Shown piece by piece: positions 1-11,640 of a stretch of 64,000 nucleotides of DNA (position 1 is the stretch's first letter; each line of letters begins with the position of its first letter). The position numbers and the translations under genes are program-made. This DNA is from Platanthera guangdongensis (Eukaryota; Streptophyta; Magnoliopsida; Asparagales; Orchidaceae): positions 148,383,010 through 148,447,009 of the forward strand of contig CM077167.1 of assembly GCA_039583875.1 (NCBI GenBank), read 5' to 3'. The notes beneath the pieces are model-generated. The model ran no database searches and had not been told where the DNA came from. It worked only from the letters and a program-made list of their open reading frames with translations.

Positions 1-2018
1 CCCAAATACGTCACATACCATATAACAGAAGGTCCGGCCGGGGCCCGACGCCATATACTACAGACAGACCAAGGAGTTACTAAATGGAAACCATAATCCA
101 ATATTTTCATCCTAACACATAGTGCATTCTAGCGGAAGTAATTTAAAGGTTATAAATAAAACCCAGCAACTACATGAAAGTACACTACCACAACTAGCAA
201 TGTAAAACAAATACACAAATAAGGTCTTGGCCTTATGGCCTTACAACATTCAACTTTAATTAAAATGTGTTACATACTTCGGCACGCAGTCAAGCCACAC
301 ATGAATAATAAAATAACACAAGTATTCACATTGGCCTTCGAGGGCCAACACAACATTTTTGAGCTCCAGCCCGCTACTTCCCGCTTGGCTCAGCAACACC
401 TACACGCAAGATTCCACCACACGGTGGCAAACAAAAGAAATGGTCACCATTAGCAGACCAAATTATAACGACCCCACCCCTAACCCGTGTTGGCGGTGCT
501 CCTTCCCTATAAGCATTAGTATAACCACAACATGACAATAGGAACATGCAACTTAAGCACCATTCACCACAGACATTGGCGTAAATGCCCAATGCCTCCT
601 CCTCTCAGGTGTTGAGATTATATTAGCCAGCAGGACACATGTGTGTGAGACCACGTATTTGGCTTCCCCATCGCGTTCCAGGTCTGGGTGTTGACCCCGG
701 TGGGCCCCCTTGTGGCGGAATATCCTAGCGGTCCTGTGGTTGGGGTTAATCCCACACTGCCTACAGACTTCTCCCCTTTGTGTTCATGTACCCTGCCACC
801 CTTCATCTCAATACCTAGGTTTTGAGATAAACTGTTGGGTTGGCAGGTTCTTTCATGGTATCAACGCGAGGTTGTCCTGCTGCGGGGGTGTGTTGAGATT
901 ATATTAGCCAGCATGACACGTGTGTGTGGGACCGCGTATTTGGCTTCCCCATCGCGTTCCAAGTCTGGGTGTTGACCCCGGTGGGCCCCCTTGTGGCGGA
1001 ATATCCCCGCAGTCCTGTGGTTGGGGTTAATCCCACATCGCCTACATACTTCTCCCCTTTGTGTTCATGTACCCCGCCACTCTTCATCTCAATATCTAGG
1101 TTTTGAGATGAACTGTTGGGTTGGGGGGTTCTTTCATCAGGCACATTCTTGGTGCACAAGACCTCAAGGGTCACACCAACGTTCACAAACGGTCACAACG
1201 TTTGAGCTTTTAGTCTCACAGGGCCACAACTAGAGACCACATCCCAAGCATCGAACAAAGTCATAACGATCTGCAGATCCACTATATGACTCACTCCAAG
1301 ACGGACGACAAGGGCTGGGTATAGTTCATCCTTTTCCCGTGCTCAAATCGTCAGACGCGTCAGCTACGACGCGAGTCGTCATCCCCTTTCCCATTTCCGT
1401 ATTATTCATAACCCAGTTATTAACTTAGGCTAGCCCTCATGGATACCTACCTGAAAAATTAAAGCTCACGCTCAATCAAATAATAGCTCACAAGTCTCCC
1501 AGAGACAGGCTTCACAAGCAATAGCCCACAGGTCTCCCAGAGACAGGCTTTGCAACCAAACATAGCTTATAAGAAGCTATCGCCGGTGGTAGCACTACCG
1601 CCGCGCGATCGGGGACAAACTACCGGTTCTTCCCCTTTTTAGGGTGTTTTCCCGGAGACTACCCCCCAGTACTCTCAATGCAATCGCCTGCACACCCCAC
1701 GACTCCGAAATCTACACGATAACCACGGAGTCTTCTCCGACATATAAAACATACAAACATCACCAATCCAGACCAACCTGTCCAGATGGGCTTCACACAT
1801 CATGCATATTTCGTACTTAGATTCCGGATCTATATGTAAATTAATGGGGATACGCGGATCCACCCGTCGGGAGAACCACATCCACGTGTTCGTGGAGTGT
1901 CTACCCTCTAATGCCAAAAGAAAGGACTTCACATGTCCAAGAAAGAGGATCGTTACCCTTGATGTATGCTTTGGCGCCATGGGAGAAATCCAGACGGTTT
2001 AAAACGACCGCTCCAACT
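1..2018 (-). repeat. Element B 3' LTR, distal part (interrupted by TRIM and by element A)
   Basis: This stretch matches 21326-22800 closely along its length, including the run near 40-60 and the block around 1760-1990. The LTR resumes at 9561 after copia element A. Compared with the right LTR it has an extra 532 bases at 610-1141, which are the TRIM and its duplicated target. Short ORFs read through it on both strands, but they are shared with the other LTR only as noncoding similarity and I do not call them genes. Confidence 0.85.
610..1136 (+). mobile_element. TRIM (terminal-repeat retrotransposon in miniature)
   Basis: Two direct 246-bp repeats (610-855 and 891-1136) begin TGTTGAGATT and end GGTTCTTTCA. 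They flank only 35 bp, which starts with a primer-binding site TGGTATCAACGCGAG (856-870) complementary to initiator Met tRNA and ends in a short G-rich tract (883-889) just before the second repeat. The whole unit is flanked by a perfect 5-bp duplication TCAGG (605-609 and 1137-1141). The empty site is visible in the other LTR of element B near 21926. By hand count the two repeats differ at about 17 positions (7 percent), so the insertion is old. There is no coding capacity, so movement would have needed proteins from another element. Confidence 0.92.
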
Positions 2019-3705
2019 TGTTGAAAATTTTGAAGTGAAAGTGGGTGATGGAGTAGACCGCACGGTCTGGGCGGTCTGAGTCTGCGGCCTGGGTGGACTG
2101 TTGTTGCGGCCTCGGTGGTCAGTGACCAGGGTAGTCTTGGCGGCTTGGGCGTCTATTGGAGCGACCTGGGCGGTCTGTGCTTGGCGATCTGTCCTTGGGT
2201 GTGCTCAGCCCGGCCTGCGGTTTGCAAACTTTGTTCCTGAAGTAACCGGGGGATTGGAAATTATATCCGCGGAGATGTGGCGGACTTGGTTAAAGTTCAC
2301 GGAGTCCGCTATTGAGGAGTGGTTTTGGAGATCGGCTTTAGTCCTTTCCTAGTTCTCCAGTGATGCGGTGGGTATTTGCCGCATTTATGGTCGCGGACTA
2401 TCCATGGAGTTGGCGGTCTGGGCTTCATGTCCGCCAAGCTCGCACCAGTTGTTTGGTGGTTGCTAGACTTGTTCACACTCTCTGACAAGTTCAGGGTGTT
2501 CGTAGTATCCGCAGATTCTGCTGTTGACCGAGCGATCTACCTGTTGGTCATGGACTTGTGCGGCGGGCTATTGCAGTGTCCGCAGAGTCCGCTGTTGACC
2601 GGGCGATCTGCCTGTTGGTCGTGGACTCATGTGGCGGGCTGAGGCGTTGTTCTCGAGCAATGCGGACTGTCGTCATGTCTGCATATGACATGTAGACTGA
2701 TGCAGTATGGGCTGTGGCTATGTACGTGTGCTGTGCAGTGTGGAAGACTAGTGTTGTGCTTGCGGGCTGTACAGGCTGTTGCCTTATCTGTATATAGCAT
2801 ACGGACTGACGCAGTGAATGGGATGTTGCTGTGTCCGCATGCTGCATATGTGCGGACTGGCGCAGTGTCTGCCTGGTGGTGGACTGACCTTTTCTTGGCG
2901 CCTAGCGAGTTGTTTAAAGTCCGGCCAAGTCCTTGTGGACTCGGCGGACTAGGGTTTGCTAGCTGCGAGCTGGGGTGGTGACTCTATTCACTAGGTCGGT
3001 GACCACACTCCTCACCCTGCCTATAAATAGACCCCCCGGCACGTCTACAGTAACAGAGTGAACAGTAAGTTGAGCGCAGATCAATTATTGCGGACTTGGT
3101 TTTCCAGGTCGCGCGGGTTGAGAGTTAACTGGTTGTTGTTTGCAGGTTGTGCTGCTAGCACTGTGAAGCCGGACGTCTGGTTCTGATCAAGGTCAGGAAG
3201 CAGTGAAACTTGCGGTTTACAATCAGCAGTTGCAGCAGGTCGCAGGTGGCGACCAACCAGTTTCTCTCCTTCAATTGGTCTATGTTCAATAACCAGGTCG
3301 CCGATTTAGGCGAACTTGGCGGTCTGTTCTTCTGTTTGATGGCAGCTTGCAGCAATCAGCGAATAACGGTGTGTCCACGCGACCTCGCGGTCTCGGCGGA
3401 CTCCGTATTCTATTCGGCATCTAGCAGCAGTTCAAGCGGTATCGGCAGTCTCCGGTTTCTGTCCGCTTGGATTAACTTGTAATCTTTTCTGTTTTCCATT
3501 GTGTACTGGCAACCATGTCTCGCCACGTATACCTTGCCCTGTAAAGAAGTTAATAAAATATGATCTGCTTGTTCCTTCTGGCTACTTCTGGTGTTTGAGC
3601 TTGCTTTCCCAGATTCCGCTTGATCAAGGTGTGTTCCTGATAGCTCTGAGAATATTAATTTGGTATCAGACTATCTCGTTGATCATCTTGAGTGAAATTT
3701 TAACA
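2019..3705 (+). repeat. Element A 5' LTR
   Basis: This 1687-bp repeat pairs with 7861-9560 and has TG...CA ends. U3 is GC-rich and dense in GCGGTC, GCGGAC and their reverse complements, with one near-palindrome near 2056-2070. A unit of about 71 bp is duplicated in tandem at 2508-2578 and 2579-2645, and the same duplication is present in the 3' LTR. A TATA box lies at 3022-3030 and an AATAAA signal at about 3552-3557. Confidence 0.92.
3022..3030 (+). promoter_or_regulatory. TATA box of element A 5' LTR
   Basis: TATAAATAG lies inside a C-rich context, downstream of the GC-rich U3 repeats and about 680 bp before the LTR end. The same position in the 3' LTR reads TATAAATGG from 8876. It would start the genomic RNA of element A. 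Confidence 0.7.
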
Positions 3706-3720
3706 TGGTATCAAAGCGAG
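3706..3720 (+). other. Element A primer-binding site
   Basis: TGGTATCAAAGCGAG starts directly after the LTR. It is close to the complement of the 3' end of initiator Met tRNA, the usual copia primer. One mismatch to the common TGGTATCAGAGC is visible. Confidence 0.85.
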
Positions 3721-3793
3721 GTTCAGTTGCTTGAGCAGTGGTCAACTTGTGTTGTGCTCTGTGCTTCTGAAAGCTTAGCCCAAGGTTGTTGCA

Positions 3794-4640
3794 ATGGAAA
3801 GGAGTTATGCAAGAGGTTTGGGTATTGAACTCTTAAAGACGACTAACTTTAAGAAGTGGAAGTCGTGCATGAAGAGTTATCTTCTGGGCGAGGAGCTATG
3901 GTTGGTCGTCGGTGGTGACGACAGGCAGGAAGTTACAGCTGTATTTGGGATTGCTGAGCTGGTGAGGGTCTGGAGGAAAACTAATGCAAAGGCTGAGTTT
4001 ATCCTCAAGCAGGCTGTTTCACTGGAGCTGTTTGATCACATCATTGGATATGAGTAAGCTGCTGATATTTGGACAACCATTGATGAGTTGTTTAGCAGGA
4101 AGAATGTGGCAATGCTATAGTTCTTGGAGAATGAGTTGTCAAGTACAACTTAAGGAGACATGACAATTTCTAAGTTCTTTCTGAAGATGAAGAGTCTGTG
4201 TGCTGAGTTATCAGCGCTTGATCCTGATGATCCCATCTCTGAGTCTAAGTTGAAAATGCACATAATCCACGACTTGCATAACGAGTATTTGGCCTTTGTA
4301 ACCTCTGTTTAAGGCTGGGCAACTCAGCCATCTCTGTTGGAACTCGAGAATATGCTTGCTTGTAGGAAAGTTGGGCCAAACAGATGGCTGGTGTCACTAT
4401 TTCTGAAGAAGTTAGCGAAGCACTCTTCACATGCAAGACGAAGAAGAGATGGGAAGGGAAGAAGAAGAAGACCACGGTTGAAGATGAGCCTTCAACATCT
4501 TATCAGCAAGAGAGGAGCGCTACTCCTAAGAAGAACTGGAAGAAGAATTTGATGTTCTACAGATGTCATCAGTCAGGTCACTTCAAGCATGACTGCAAGG
4601 TCAAGCTGCAGCCTGGGCATGCTGCAGGCAAGGAGGAAGC
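3794..4640 (+). pseudogene. Element A gag remnant with zinc knuckle
   Basis: The frame opens with an MERSYARG start and a copia gag core (NFKKWK, then MKSYLLGEELW), and stops at 4055-4057. Homology goes on past that stop and past others near 4120-4150 and 4310, with a frame change into the frame that opens at 4384. The nucleic-acid-binding knuckle at about 4557-4600 reads FYRCHQSGHFKHDC. The first cysteine is replaced (F or Y), so the CCHC site is broken. Gag would have formed the virus-like particle and bound the RNA. Confidence 0.8.
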
Positions 4641-6240
4641 TTGCTCTAGTACTAAAGAAGCTGGATGGGGTGGAGATTTCATGACAGGCACTTGTGTCCG
4701 TGCCTTGTCTGCCATCGACTTCCAAGATGAATGGATCGTGGATTCCGGGTGTGGTTATCACCTTACTGGACATAATTCAAAGTTCTCCTCGCTGCAAACT
4801 TACTCAGGTAACAAAGCTACTATTACTGCTGATAATACTGTTTATGCAGTAGAGAAGGAGGGGCTTGTGTCCTTGGATAGTGATAAGGGGCCACTCACAT
4901 TAAGGAGTGTGTATCATGTTCCGGTCATGAAGAAGAACCTCTTCTCTATGACCAATGCGGTAGACGCAGGTTATTACATTCTATTTGGGCCAACAAAAGT
5001 GAAGTTTCTTCGCAACGTATCAGCGGTGAAGGCTGATGTTGCTCACGTTGGGAGGAGAGTAAAGAACCTATTTGTTATTGCAACAAACTCCTATATTGAT
5101 CGAATGAGGACAAATGATAGTGCAGTCATGTGGCATGAGAGGTTGGGGCATGTAGGGATGGATAAGCTGAAAGCTATGAGAAACAGGAGCTTTGTGAAAG
5201 GGTTGCCTAAGCCATCATCCTTTGGCTATGATCATGTTTGTGCAGAATGTCAGTATGGTAAGGCTCATCGCCTTCCTTTTGACAAGTCACAAACAAGGAG
5301 CAAAGCACCATTAGAGTGCATCCACGGTGATCTGATGGGGCCAACCGTCACTGCTAGCCTTGGTGGGAGCAGATACATGCTTGTTTTGATTGATGATTAG
5401 TCAAGATACACTTGGGTATATTGCTTGAAGGGGAAGTAAGAAGCTTTCCATTTGTTTGTGGAGTTCAAGGAGCTGGTGGAGGGACAGCTTGTCCTGCGGA
5501 TCAAGAAGTTTAGATAAGACAACAGTGGTGAGTTTGTCTCTTCCGAATTCTCTAACTTCTGCAGGAAGCACGGGATCCAGAGAGAGCTTACTTGTGCTCA
5601 TACTCCAGAACAAAACGGAGCAGCGGAGCGGAAGATCTGTCATCTTAAGGAAATCTGCAAGTGCTGGCTTCATGAAAAAACATTCATGGGTCTTTTTTGG
5701 CAGAGGGAATTTCTTGTGCTTCTTATGTCATCAATCGGATGACTCTTAGTTCGATCAACATGAAGTCTCCTTTCGAGACGTTGTTGAAGGAAAATCCAAG
5801 CGTGGAACACCTTCGGGTGTTTGGATCAACTTGCTATGTGCATGTCCCAGATGCTTCAAGGACAAAGCTTGATGCAAAGGCAAGGAAGCTTGTCTTTGTA
5901 GGCAATGATGAGCGGAAGAAGGGATGGAAGTGCATGGATCCTGCGGCGAAGAAGTTTATTGTATCAAGAGATGTGGTCTTTGATGAACTGACGTCGTATG
6001 GAGTTGGCTCGATTGAGCTATCAGAGAGCAAGGTTGATGAAGAGCAGAAGGTGGCTGCTGAAGTTCTTCAAGAGGAGCTTGTTGTATCACCAACAGCTCC
6101 TGTTGCTCTAGGGCAGAGGCTTCTGGTTCAGGAAGCAGGGGGAGCATTACTCAAAATTATCCCAGAAATGGGGATGAGCCTGAAGAAGCAATGGAGTTGG
6201 TGAACAAGGAGCAGACCCTTCAGAGATCAAAGAGGGCTAT
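4641..6240 (+). pseudogene. Element A protease and integrase remnant
   Basis: The protease active site WIVDSG is at about 4732-4750. A GAG-pre-integrase segment follows (MWHERLGHVGMDKL, then CAEC), which gives the HHCC zinc site, and then the integrase core (IHGDLMGP, later DNSGEF and PEQNGAAER). An in-frame TAG at 5398-5400 falls where the family has an aromatic residue after the DD pair. Another stop follows near 5437, and the frame changes around 5515, 5650 and 5697. The segment from 5697 encodes the integrase C-terminal part (VFGSTCYVHVPD). It cannot give a working protein. Confidence 0.85.
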
Positions 6241-7845
6241 CAAGCCACCAGCTCGATAATGTGAAGGGAATGCAGTAAGATTTGTCTCCTTCTTCATTGC
6301 AGGACCTCTGGATGAGCGAGAGCCTGCAAAATTCAATGAAGCCACTGGAGTCAAGGAGTGGGAAGATGCCATGAAAGAGGAGATGACTGCTCTCAAGAAG
6401 AATGAAACCTGAGATCTTGTGCCCAGGGTTGATGGCATTACTCCAGTGAATTGCAAGTGAGTGTACAAGTTGAAGAAGAAGGCTGGTGGGAGCATCGAAA
6501 GATACAAGGCTCGCCTTGTTGCTCGAGGATTCTCATAATAGTATGGATAGGATTATGAGGAGACGTTTAGTCCAGTTGTAAAGATGACTTCAGTTCGGGT
6601 GGTGATCATCTTGGCTGCTTGCCAAGGATGAAGGTTGTGGTAGCTTGACGTAAAGAACGCTTTTCTTTACGGGGAGATTGATAAGTACATCTTCATGGAT
6701 CAGCCACTTGGATTGGTCTCTGAAGTTCATCCGGACTATGTATGCAAACTCAGGAAGGCTCTCTATGGGTTGAAACAGGCTCCAAGAGCTTGGTATGGGA
6801 AGATAGTAAATACCTCCAATTCTGCGGGTACCTTGCCTCCAAATCAGATTCAAGCTTGTTCATCAAGAATGAGGGGGCGCTTCAGGTCTTGGTCCTGCTG
6901 TATGTTGATGACATGATCATCACATGGAATTTCGAGGATGAGGTAGCTAGGCTCAGAGCTGAGTTAGCTATACACTTCGAGATGAAAGACTTGGGAGAGC
7001 TTCATCACTTTCTCGGTCTCAAAGTGGAGAGGAAGGAGAGAGGGATACTCATTTCTCAGAAAGGATATGTGGTTCGCATTATAAATCGATTTAGCATGAA
7101 GCAAGGGAAGAGTTGCTCTACTCATCTGGATCATGGGCTGAAGCTTCGACTAGATGAAGGTAGGATTCTTCCTGATCCCTTAGTGTTCAGAGCTCTAATG
7201 GGGAGCTTGATCTACCTAACGATTACAAGGCCAGACATTTCTTATGCTGTTGGTCGAGTAAGTCGGTTCATGGTAGAACCAAGGAAGTCTCATCTAGTGG
7301 CGGCAAAGAATATCTTGAAGTATGTCAAGACTACTTCTGTTATGGGTCTCCTCTATAGGAGGGACACGAACTTTTCATTACTAGGATACACGGATGATGA
7401 TTATGGTGGTGACTCGGATGATCAAAGATCAACATCAGGTTATGTTTTCACTTGTGGATCAACTAACATCTCATGGTGTTGCAAGAAGTAGGACTTAGTG
7501 TCCGTCTCGACAATGGAAGCAGAGTACAAGTCTTCAGCTTTAGCTGCTCGAGAAGCCATCTGGCTAACGAGGCCCGTAGAGGATGTCCATGAGGAAGTGC
7601 AAGGTCCTACTCTGCTCCGAGGTGATAATGAGAGTGCTCTCAAACTGGTGAACAATTGAGTTTGTCATGCAAGGACCCAACATATAGAGATCGAGCACCA
7701 CTTTATAAGGGAGAAGGTGTTGGAAGGATCTCTTATGGTCGGGCATGTTCAGAGTGAAGACAACCTTGCTGACATCTTCACGAAACTGCTGTCGAAGGGG
7801 CCATTTCAGCGACTATGGGAACTATTAGGCTTGATCACCACTTCT
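6241..7845 (+). pseudogene. Element A reverse transcriptase and RNase H remnant
   Basis: RT motifs can be followed through frame changes: LVARGFSQ near 6515, LDVKNAFLYGEID near 6650, and [12 protein letters not shown] at 6755-6795. The catalytic YVDDM is at about 6901-6915. RNase H follows, with YTDDDYGGD near 7388, STMEAEYKSSALAAREAIW near 7509 and GDNESALKL near 7621. Stops interrupt at 7489-7491 and near 7658. The tail ADIFTKLLSKGPFQ is the usual copia C-terminus. The catalytic box survives, but the ORF does not. Confidence 0.88.
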
Positions 7846-7860
7846 CACCTCAAGGGTGAG

Positions 7861-9560
7861 TGTTGAAAATTTTGAAGTGAAAGTGGGTGATGGAGCAGAC
7901 CGCGTGGTCTGGGCACTCTTAGTCCGCGGCCTGGGCGGACTGTTGTTGCAGCTTGGGTGGTCAGTGACCAGGGTAGTCTTGGCGGCTTGCGTGTCTAATG
8001 GAGAGGCTTGGAATGTCTGTGCTTGGCGGTCTGTCCTTGGCGGTCTGGTGGCGGTGCTCAGCTCGGCCTGCGGTTTGCAGACTTTGTTCCTGAAGTAACC
8101 GGGCGGATTGGAGATTATATCTGCAGAGATGTGGCGGCCTTGATTAGAGTTCGCAGAGTCCGCTATTGCGAACTAGTATTGGAGATCGGCTTTGGTCCTT
8201 GCCGAGTTCTCCGGTGATGCGGTGGGTGTTAGCCGCATTCATGGTGGCGGACTATCCATGGAGTTGGTGGTCTGGGCTTCGTGTCCTCCAAACTCGCACT
8301 AGTTGTTTGGTGGTTGCTGGACTTGTTCACACTCTGTGACAAGTTCAGGGTGTTCATAGTATCCGCAGAGTCTGCTGTTGACCGAGTGATCTACCTGTTG
8401 GTCGTGGACTTGTACGGCGGGCTGTTGCAGTGTCCGCAGAGTCCGCTGTTGACCGGGCGGTCTGCTTGTTGGTCGTGGACTCATGTGGCGGGTTGAGGCG
8501 TTGTTCTCGATCTATGTGGACTGTCACCATGTCCGCGTATGGCGTGCGGAATGATGCAGTATGGGCTGTGGCTGTGTCCGTGTGCTGTACAGTGTGGCGG
8601 ACTAGTGCTGTGCTTGCGGGTTGTGCGAGCTGTTGCCTTGTCTGCATATAGCATGCAGACTAACGTAGTGAATGGGATGTTGCTGTGCCCGTGTGCTACA
8701 TGTGTGCGGACTGGCGTGGTGTCCGCCTGGTGGTGGACTGACCTTGTCTTGGCACCTGGTGACTTGTTTGAAGTCCAGCCAAGCCCTTGCAGACTCGGCA
8801 GACTGTGGTTTGCTAGCTCCGAGCTGGGGTGGTGACTCTATTCACTAGGTCGGTGACCAAACTCCTCACCCTGCCTATAAATGGACCCCCCCGACACGTC
8901 TACAGTAACAGAGTAAACAGTAAGTTGAGCACAGATCAATTGTTGCGGACTCGGTTTTCCAGGTCGCGTGGGTTGAGAGTTAACTGGTTGCTGTTTGCAG
9001 GTTGTGCGGCTAGCAATGTGAAGCCGGACGTCTGGTTCTGATCAAGGTCAGGAAGCAGTGAAGCTTGCAGTTTATAATCAGCAGTTGCAGTAGGTCGCAG
9101 GTGGCGGCCAACCAGTTTCTCTCCTTCAATTGGTCTAAGTTCAATAACCAGGTCGCCGGTCTAGGCGGACTTGGCGGTCTGTTCTTCCGTTCGGCAGCAT
9201 CTTGCAGCAGTCAGCGAATAACGGTGTATCCGCGCGACCTCGCGGTCTCGGAGGAATCCGTGTTCTATTCGGCATCTAGCAGCAGTTCAAGCGGTCTCGG
9301 CGGTCTCCGTTTTCTGTCCTCTTGGATTGACTTGTAATCTTTTCTGTTTTCCATTGTGTACTGGCAATCATGTCTCGCCACATATACCTCGCCCTATAAA
9401 GAAGTTAATAAAATATGTTCTCCTTGTTCCTTTTGGTTGCTTCTGGTGTTTGAGCTTGCTTTCCCAGTTTCCGCTTGATCAAGGTGTGATACTGATAGCT
9501 ATGAGAATATTAATTTGGCGTCAGACTATCTCGTTGATCATCTTGTGTGAAATTTTAACA
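7861..9560 (+). repeat. Element A 3' LTR
   Basis: This 1700-bp direct repeat of 2019-3705 begins TGTTGAAAAT right after a short purine tract (AAGGGTGAG, 7852-7860) that is the likely PPT. It keeps the internal 71-bp tandem duplication and the TATA box. Many scattered substitutions against the 5' LTR show an insertion of considerable age. Confidence 0.92.
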
Positions 9561-10133
9561 CGACTTTTCCTCCGTAAATCCGAACTCGGTTTGCAAATCC
9601 GAGACCCGAAACACGAACGATGATAAGATTCACTAACCAGACATATATATAAAGCTACCGTCGCGCGGTAACTAGCAACCGCCACGCGGTACCCACTCAT
9701 TTCGCGTGTAACCACTCAGGACCTCCAATCACAGGCCAACATGTGGCCATGCCAATACAGATTCGCTAACGCCGTGTGTTAGGATGCTAGCTCCTCGCGG
9801 TAGCTAGAGACCATTACATCACGACCGCCGCTACTACCGCCATGCGATAGCTACAGCCGTCGCGCGATAGTGACCTAAGCGCTTTGACAAATAAATTGCC
9901 ATGCAAGTTACCGCCCGCGGTAACCCTACCGCTGGGTGTTAACTTCCCGAGAGCTAGGACAATAAAATGGCTAATGTCGCACGTTAGAAACATACCGTCG
10001 CCCGATAGACTAGACGTTGAGTCACCTCACCTCACTCAACGCTCTCAATGCTGTCAACGCTAATAATGGAGCTACCGCCAAGCAATAACCTGTAGAACAC
10101 AATTTCCTGTCTTAAGAAAATTGAGGCGTTCCA
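9561..10133 (-). repeat. Element B 3' LTR, proximal part (U3) after element A
   Basis: This stretch continues the B LTR and matches 22801-23447. Read on the minus strand it is U3: repeated TACCGC and GCGGTA half-sites, often paired as hairpins (for example 9655-9670 and 9683-9694), lie upstream of a TATATATA box at about 9642-9651. The terminal inverted end is altered (GTTCCA, where the other LTR has GTTACA). Confidence 0.85.
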
Positions 10134-10203
10134 AATCTTCCCCCACTTAAAGAATTTTGTCCCGAAATTAAGTCATGCAGGAAACTAAAGAATTTGATCA
10201 ACA
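10134..10203 (-). other. Element B polypurine tract and 3' untranslated end
   Basis: On the minus strand a purine run AAGTGGGGGAAGATT abuts the LTR. It is preceded by TTTCGGGACAAAATTC, a sequence typical of the 3' end of Tekay chromoviruses. It would prime plus-strand DNA synthesis. Confidence 0.75.
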
Positions 10204-11640
10204 ATAACTGTGTACCTCAATCGAATAACTCGGAGAACTCTGACTTCATGGTTTGCTCCTGCTCCCATGAAAGCTCCTCTCGGCCACAGTTGTCCCACCG
10301 GACCTTGACTACCATGATCTCTTTATTATGAAGTCGGTTGACATCCACATCCTCAATGTGAATGGGTTTGACCTTCGTTGTCAACCCACCATCCACCGGT
10401 ACTTGATCTGCAACAATCACTAGCGTAGACTCTTGCACCGCCTTTCGCAACATCGATATGTGGAATACGTCATGTAGACCACTCAGTTCCATTGAAAGCT
10501 TCAACCAGTAGGCCGCTTCACCAACGCGCCCCAACACCTCAAATGACCCAAGGTATCTTGGAATTAGCTTTTTCAGTCAATGAATTCTCGACACACCCTT
10601 GAACGGTTTGATCTTCAAGTATACCCAATCGACCACGGTGAATTCGATGTTTCTATGCTTCGCGTCATTGTACTTAGCTTGCCTATCTTGTGCAATCAGC
10701 AATCGCTCCCAGATTGTATGCACAATCAAAGTCGCATGTTCGATGTCCTTCAACTTGTACAACTTGGACTCGCCTGTCTCCAACCATGACAACAGGGTAT
10801 GACACTTCCTACCATAAAGGGCCTCGAAGTGCGCCATTTGAATACTTGCCTGGTAGCGGTTGTTGCACGCAAACTCAATCATAAATAGGCGATCCTCCCA
10901 CCCTTTTTCTGAAATCCAAGGCACACATGCAAAGCATGTCCTCCATCGTCCCGTTGAATCTTTCGGTCTGACCATCCGTCTGTGGATGAAAGGCCGTAAA
11001 GAACTTCAGTTTTTTCCCTAACAGTTGATGCACCAACCTCCCATCGTTAGACGTGAACCGTCCATCCTGATCACTCACGATGCTACGGGGCACACCGTGT
11101 AGACGAACAATATTCTCCACACACAGATTTATTATCTTATCCACTGAATCATCCTTCCTATTCGGGATGAAGTGCAACACTTTCATCAAACGATCTATGA
11201 TCATCCAGATGGCGTCGTTTTCCTTCTGCAATCTCGGCAAACCGTGCACAAAATCCATGGATCGTCGAACTTCCATTCCGGTATAGGCAAACACTTCAAG
11301 AATCCTTCAGGCTTTTGGCATTTAGACTTTACTAGAGCACAAGCTTGACACTTGGCCACATACAACGCTACATCCTTTTTCAGTCCGGGCCACCAAAACA
11401 GTTTTTCATATCTTTGTACATCTTTGTGCTCCCCAAGTGGATTGAGTACTTGGTGTAATGAGCCTCATACATCAACTCCTCCCGTATTTTACCCATCTTT
11501 GGGACGCACAAACAACTAACCTTCCAAAAAACCCACTATCAACCTTAAACTGGGCATTAAACCCATCCAAGGCCTCAACTACGAGCCGCTTTATGCCGTC
11601 ATAGAAATTCAAAGCCTGCTGAATCCGATCAGCGAGGTCA
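10204..11640 (-). pseudogene. Element B integrase remnant with chromovirus C-terminal tail
   Basis: The catalytic core is readable at 11294-10875 with SMDFVHGLPR (first Asp), IVSDQDGRF (second Asp) and QTDGQTERFNG (Glu), so all three acidic residues survive. The zinc-binding N-terminal part (about 11300-11640) and the stretch 10540-10870 are broken by stops and shifts. The last segment (10537-10217) carries LHDVFHISMLRKA and ends in ELSWEQEQ, the tail seen in chromoviruses. No intact ORF remains. Confidence 0.85.

Larger units (their letters stand above)
2019..9560 (+). mobile_element. Element A: full-length but decayed Ty1/copia retrotransposon
   Basis: LTRs at 2019-3705 and 7861-9560 start TGTTGAAAAT and end TTTTAACA. 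The PBS follows directly at 3706. The internal domain order is gag, protease, integrase, RT, RNase H, which is the copia order. The target duplication is CAACT (2014-2018) against CGACT (9561-9565). The unoccupied copy in the other LTR of B reads TGACT near 22801, so the site has drifted at its CpG position. The internal region has many stops and frameshifts. The exact copia lineage was not resolved. Confidence 0.93.

Noticed and set aside
1..2018. Many short ORFs in the B LTR as small genes
   Set aside because: The matching frames in the second LTR carry different stops and the similarity is at the DNA level only.
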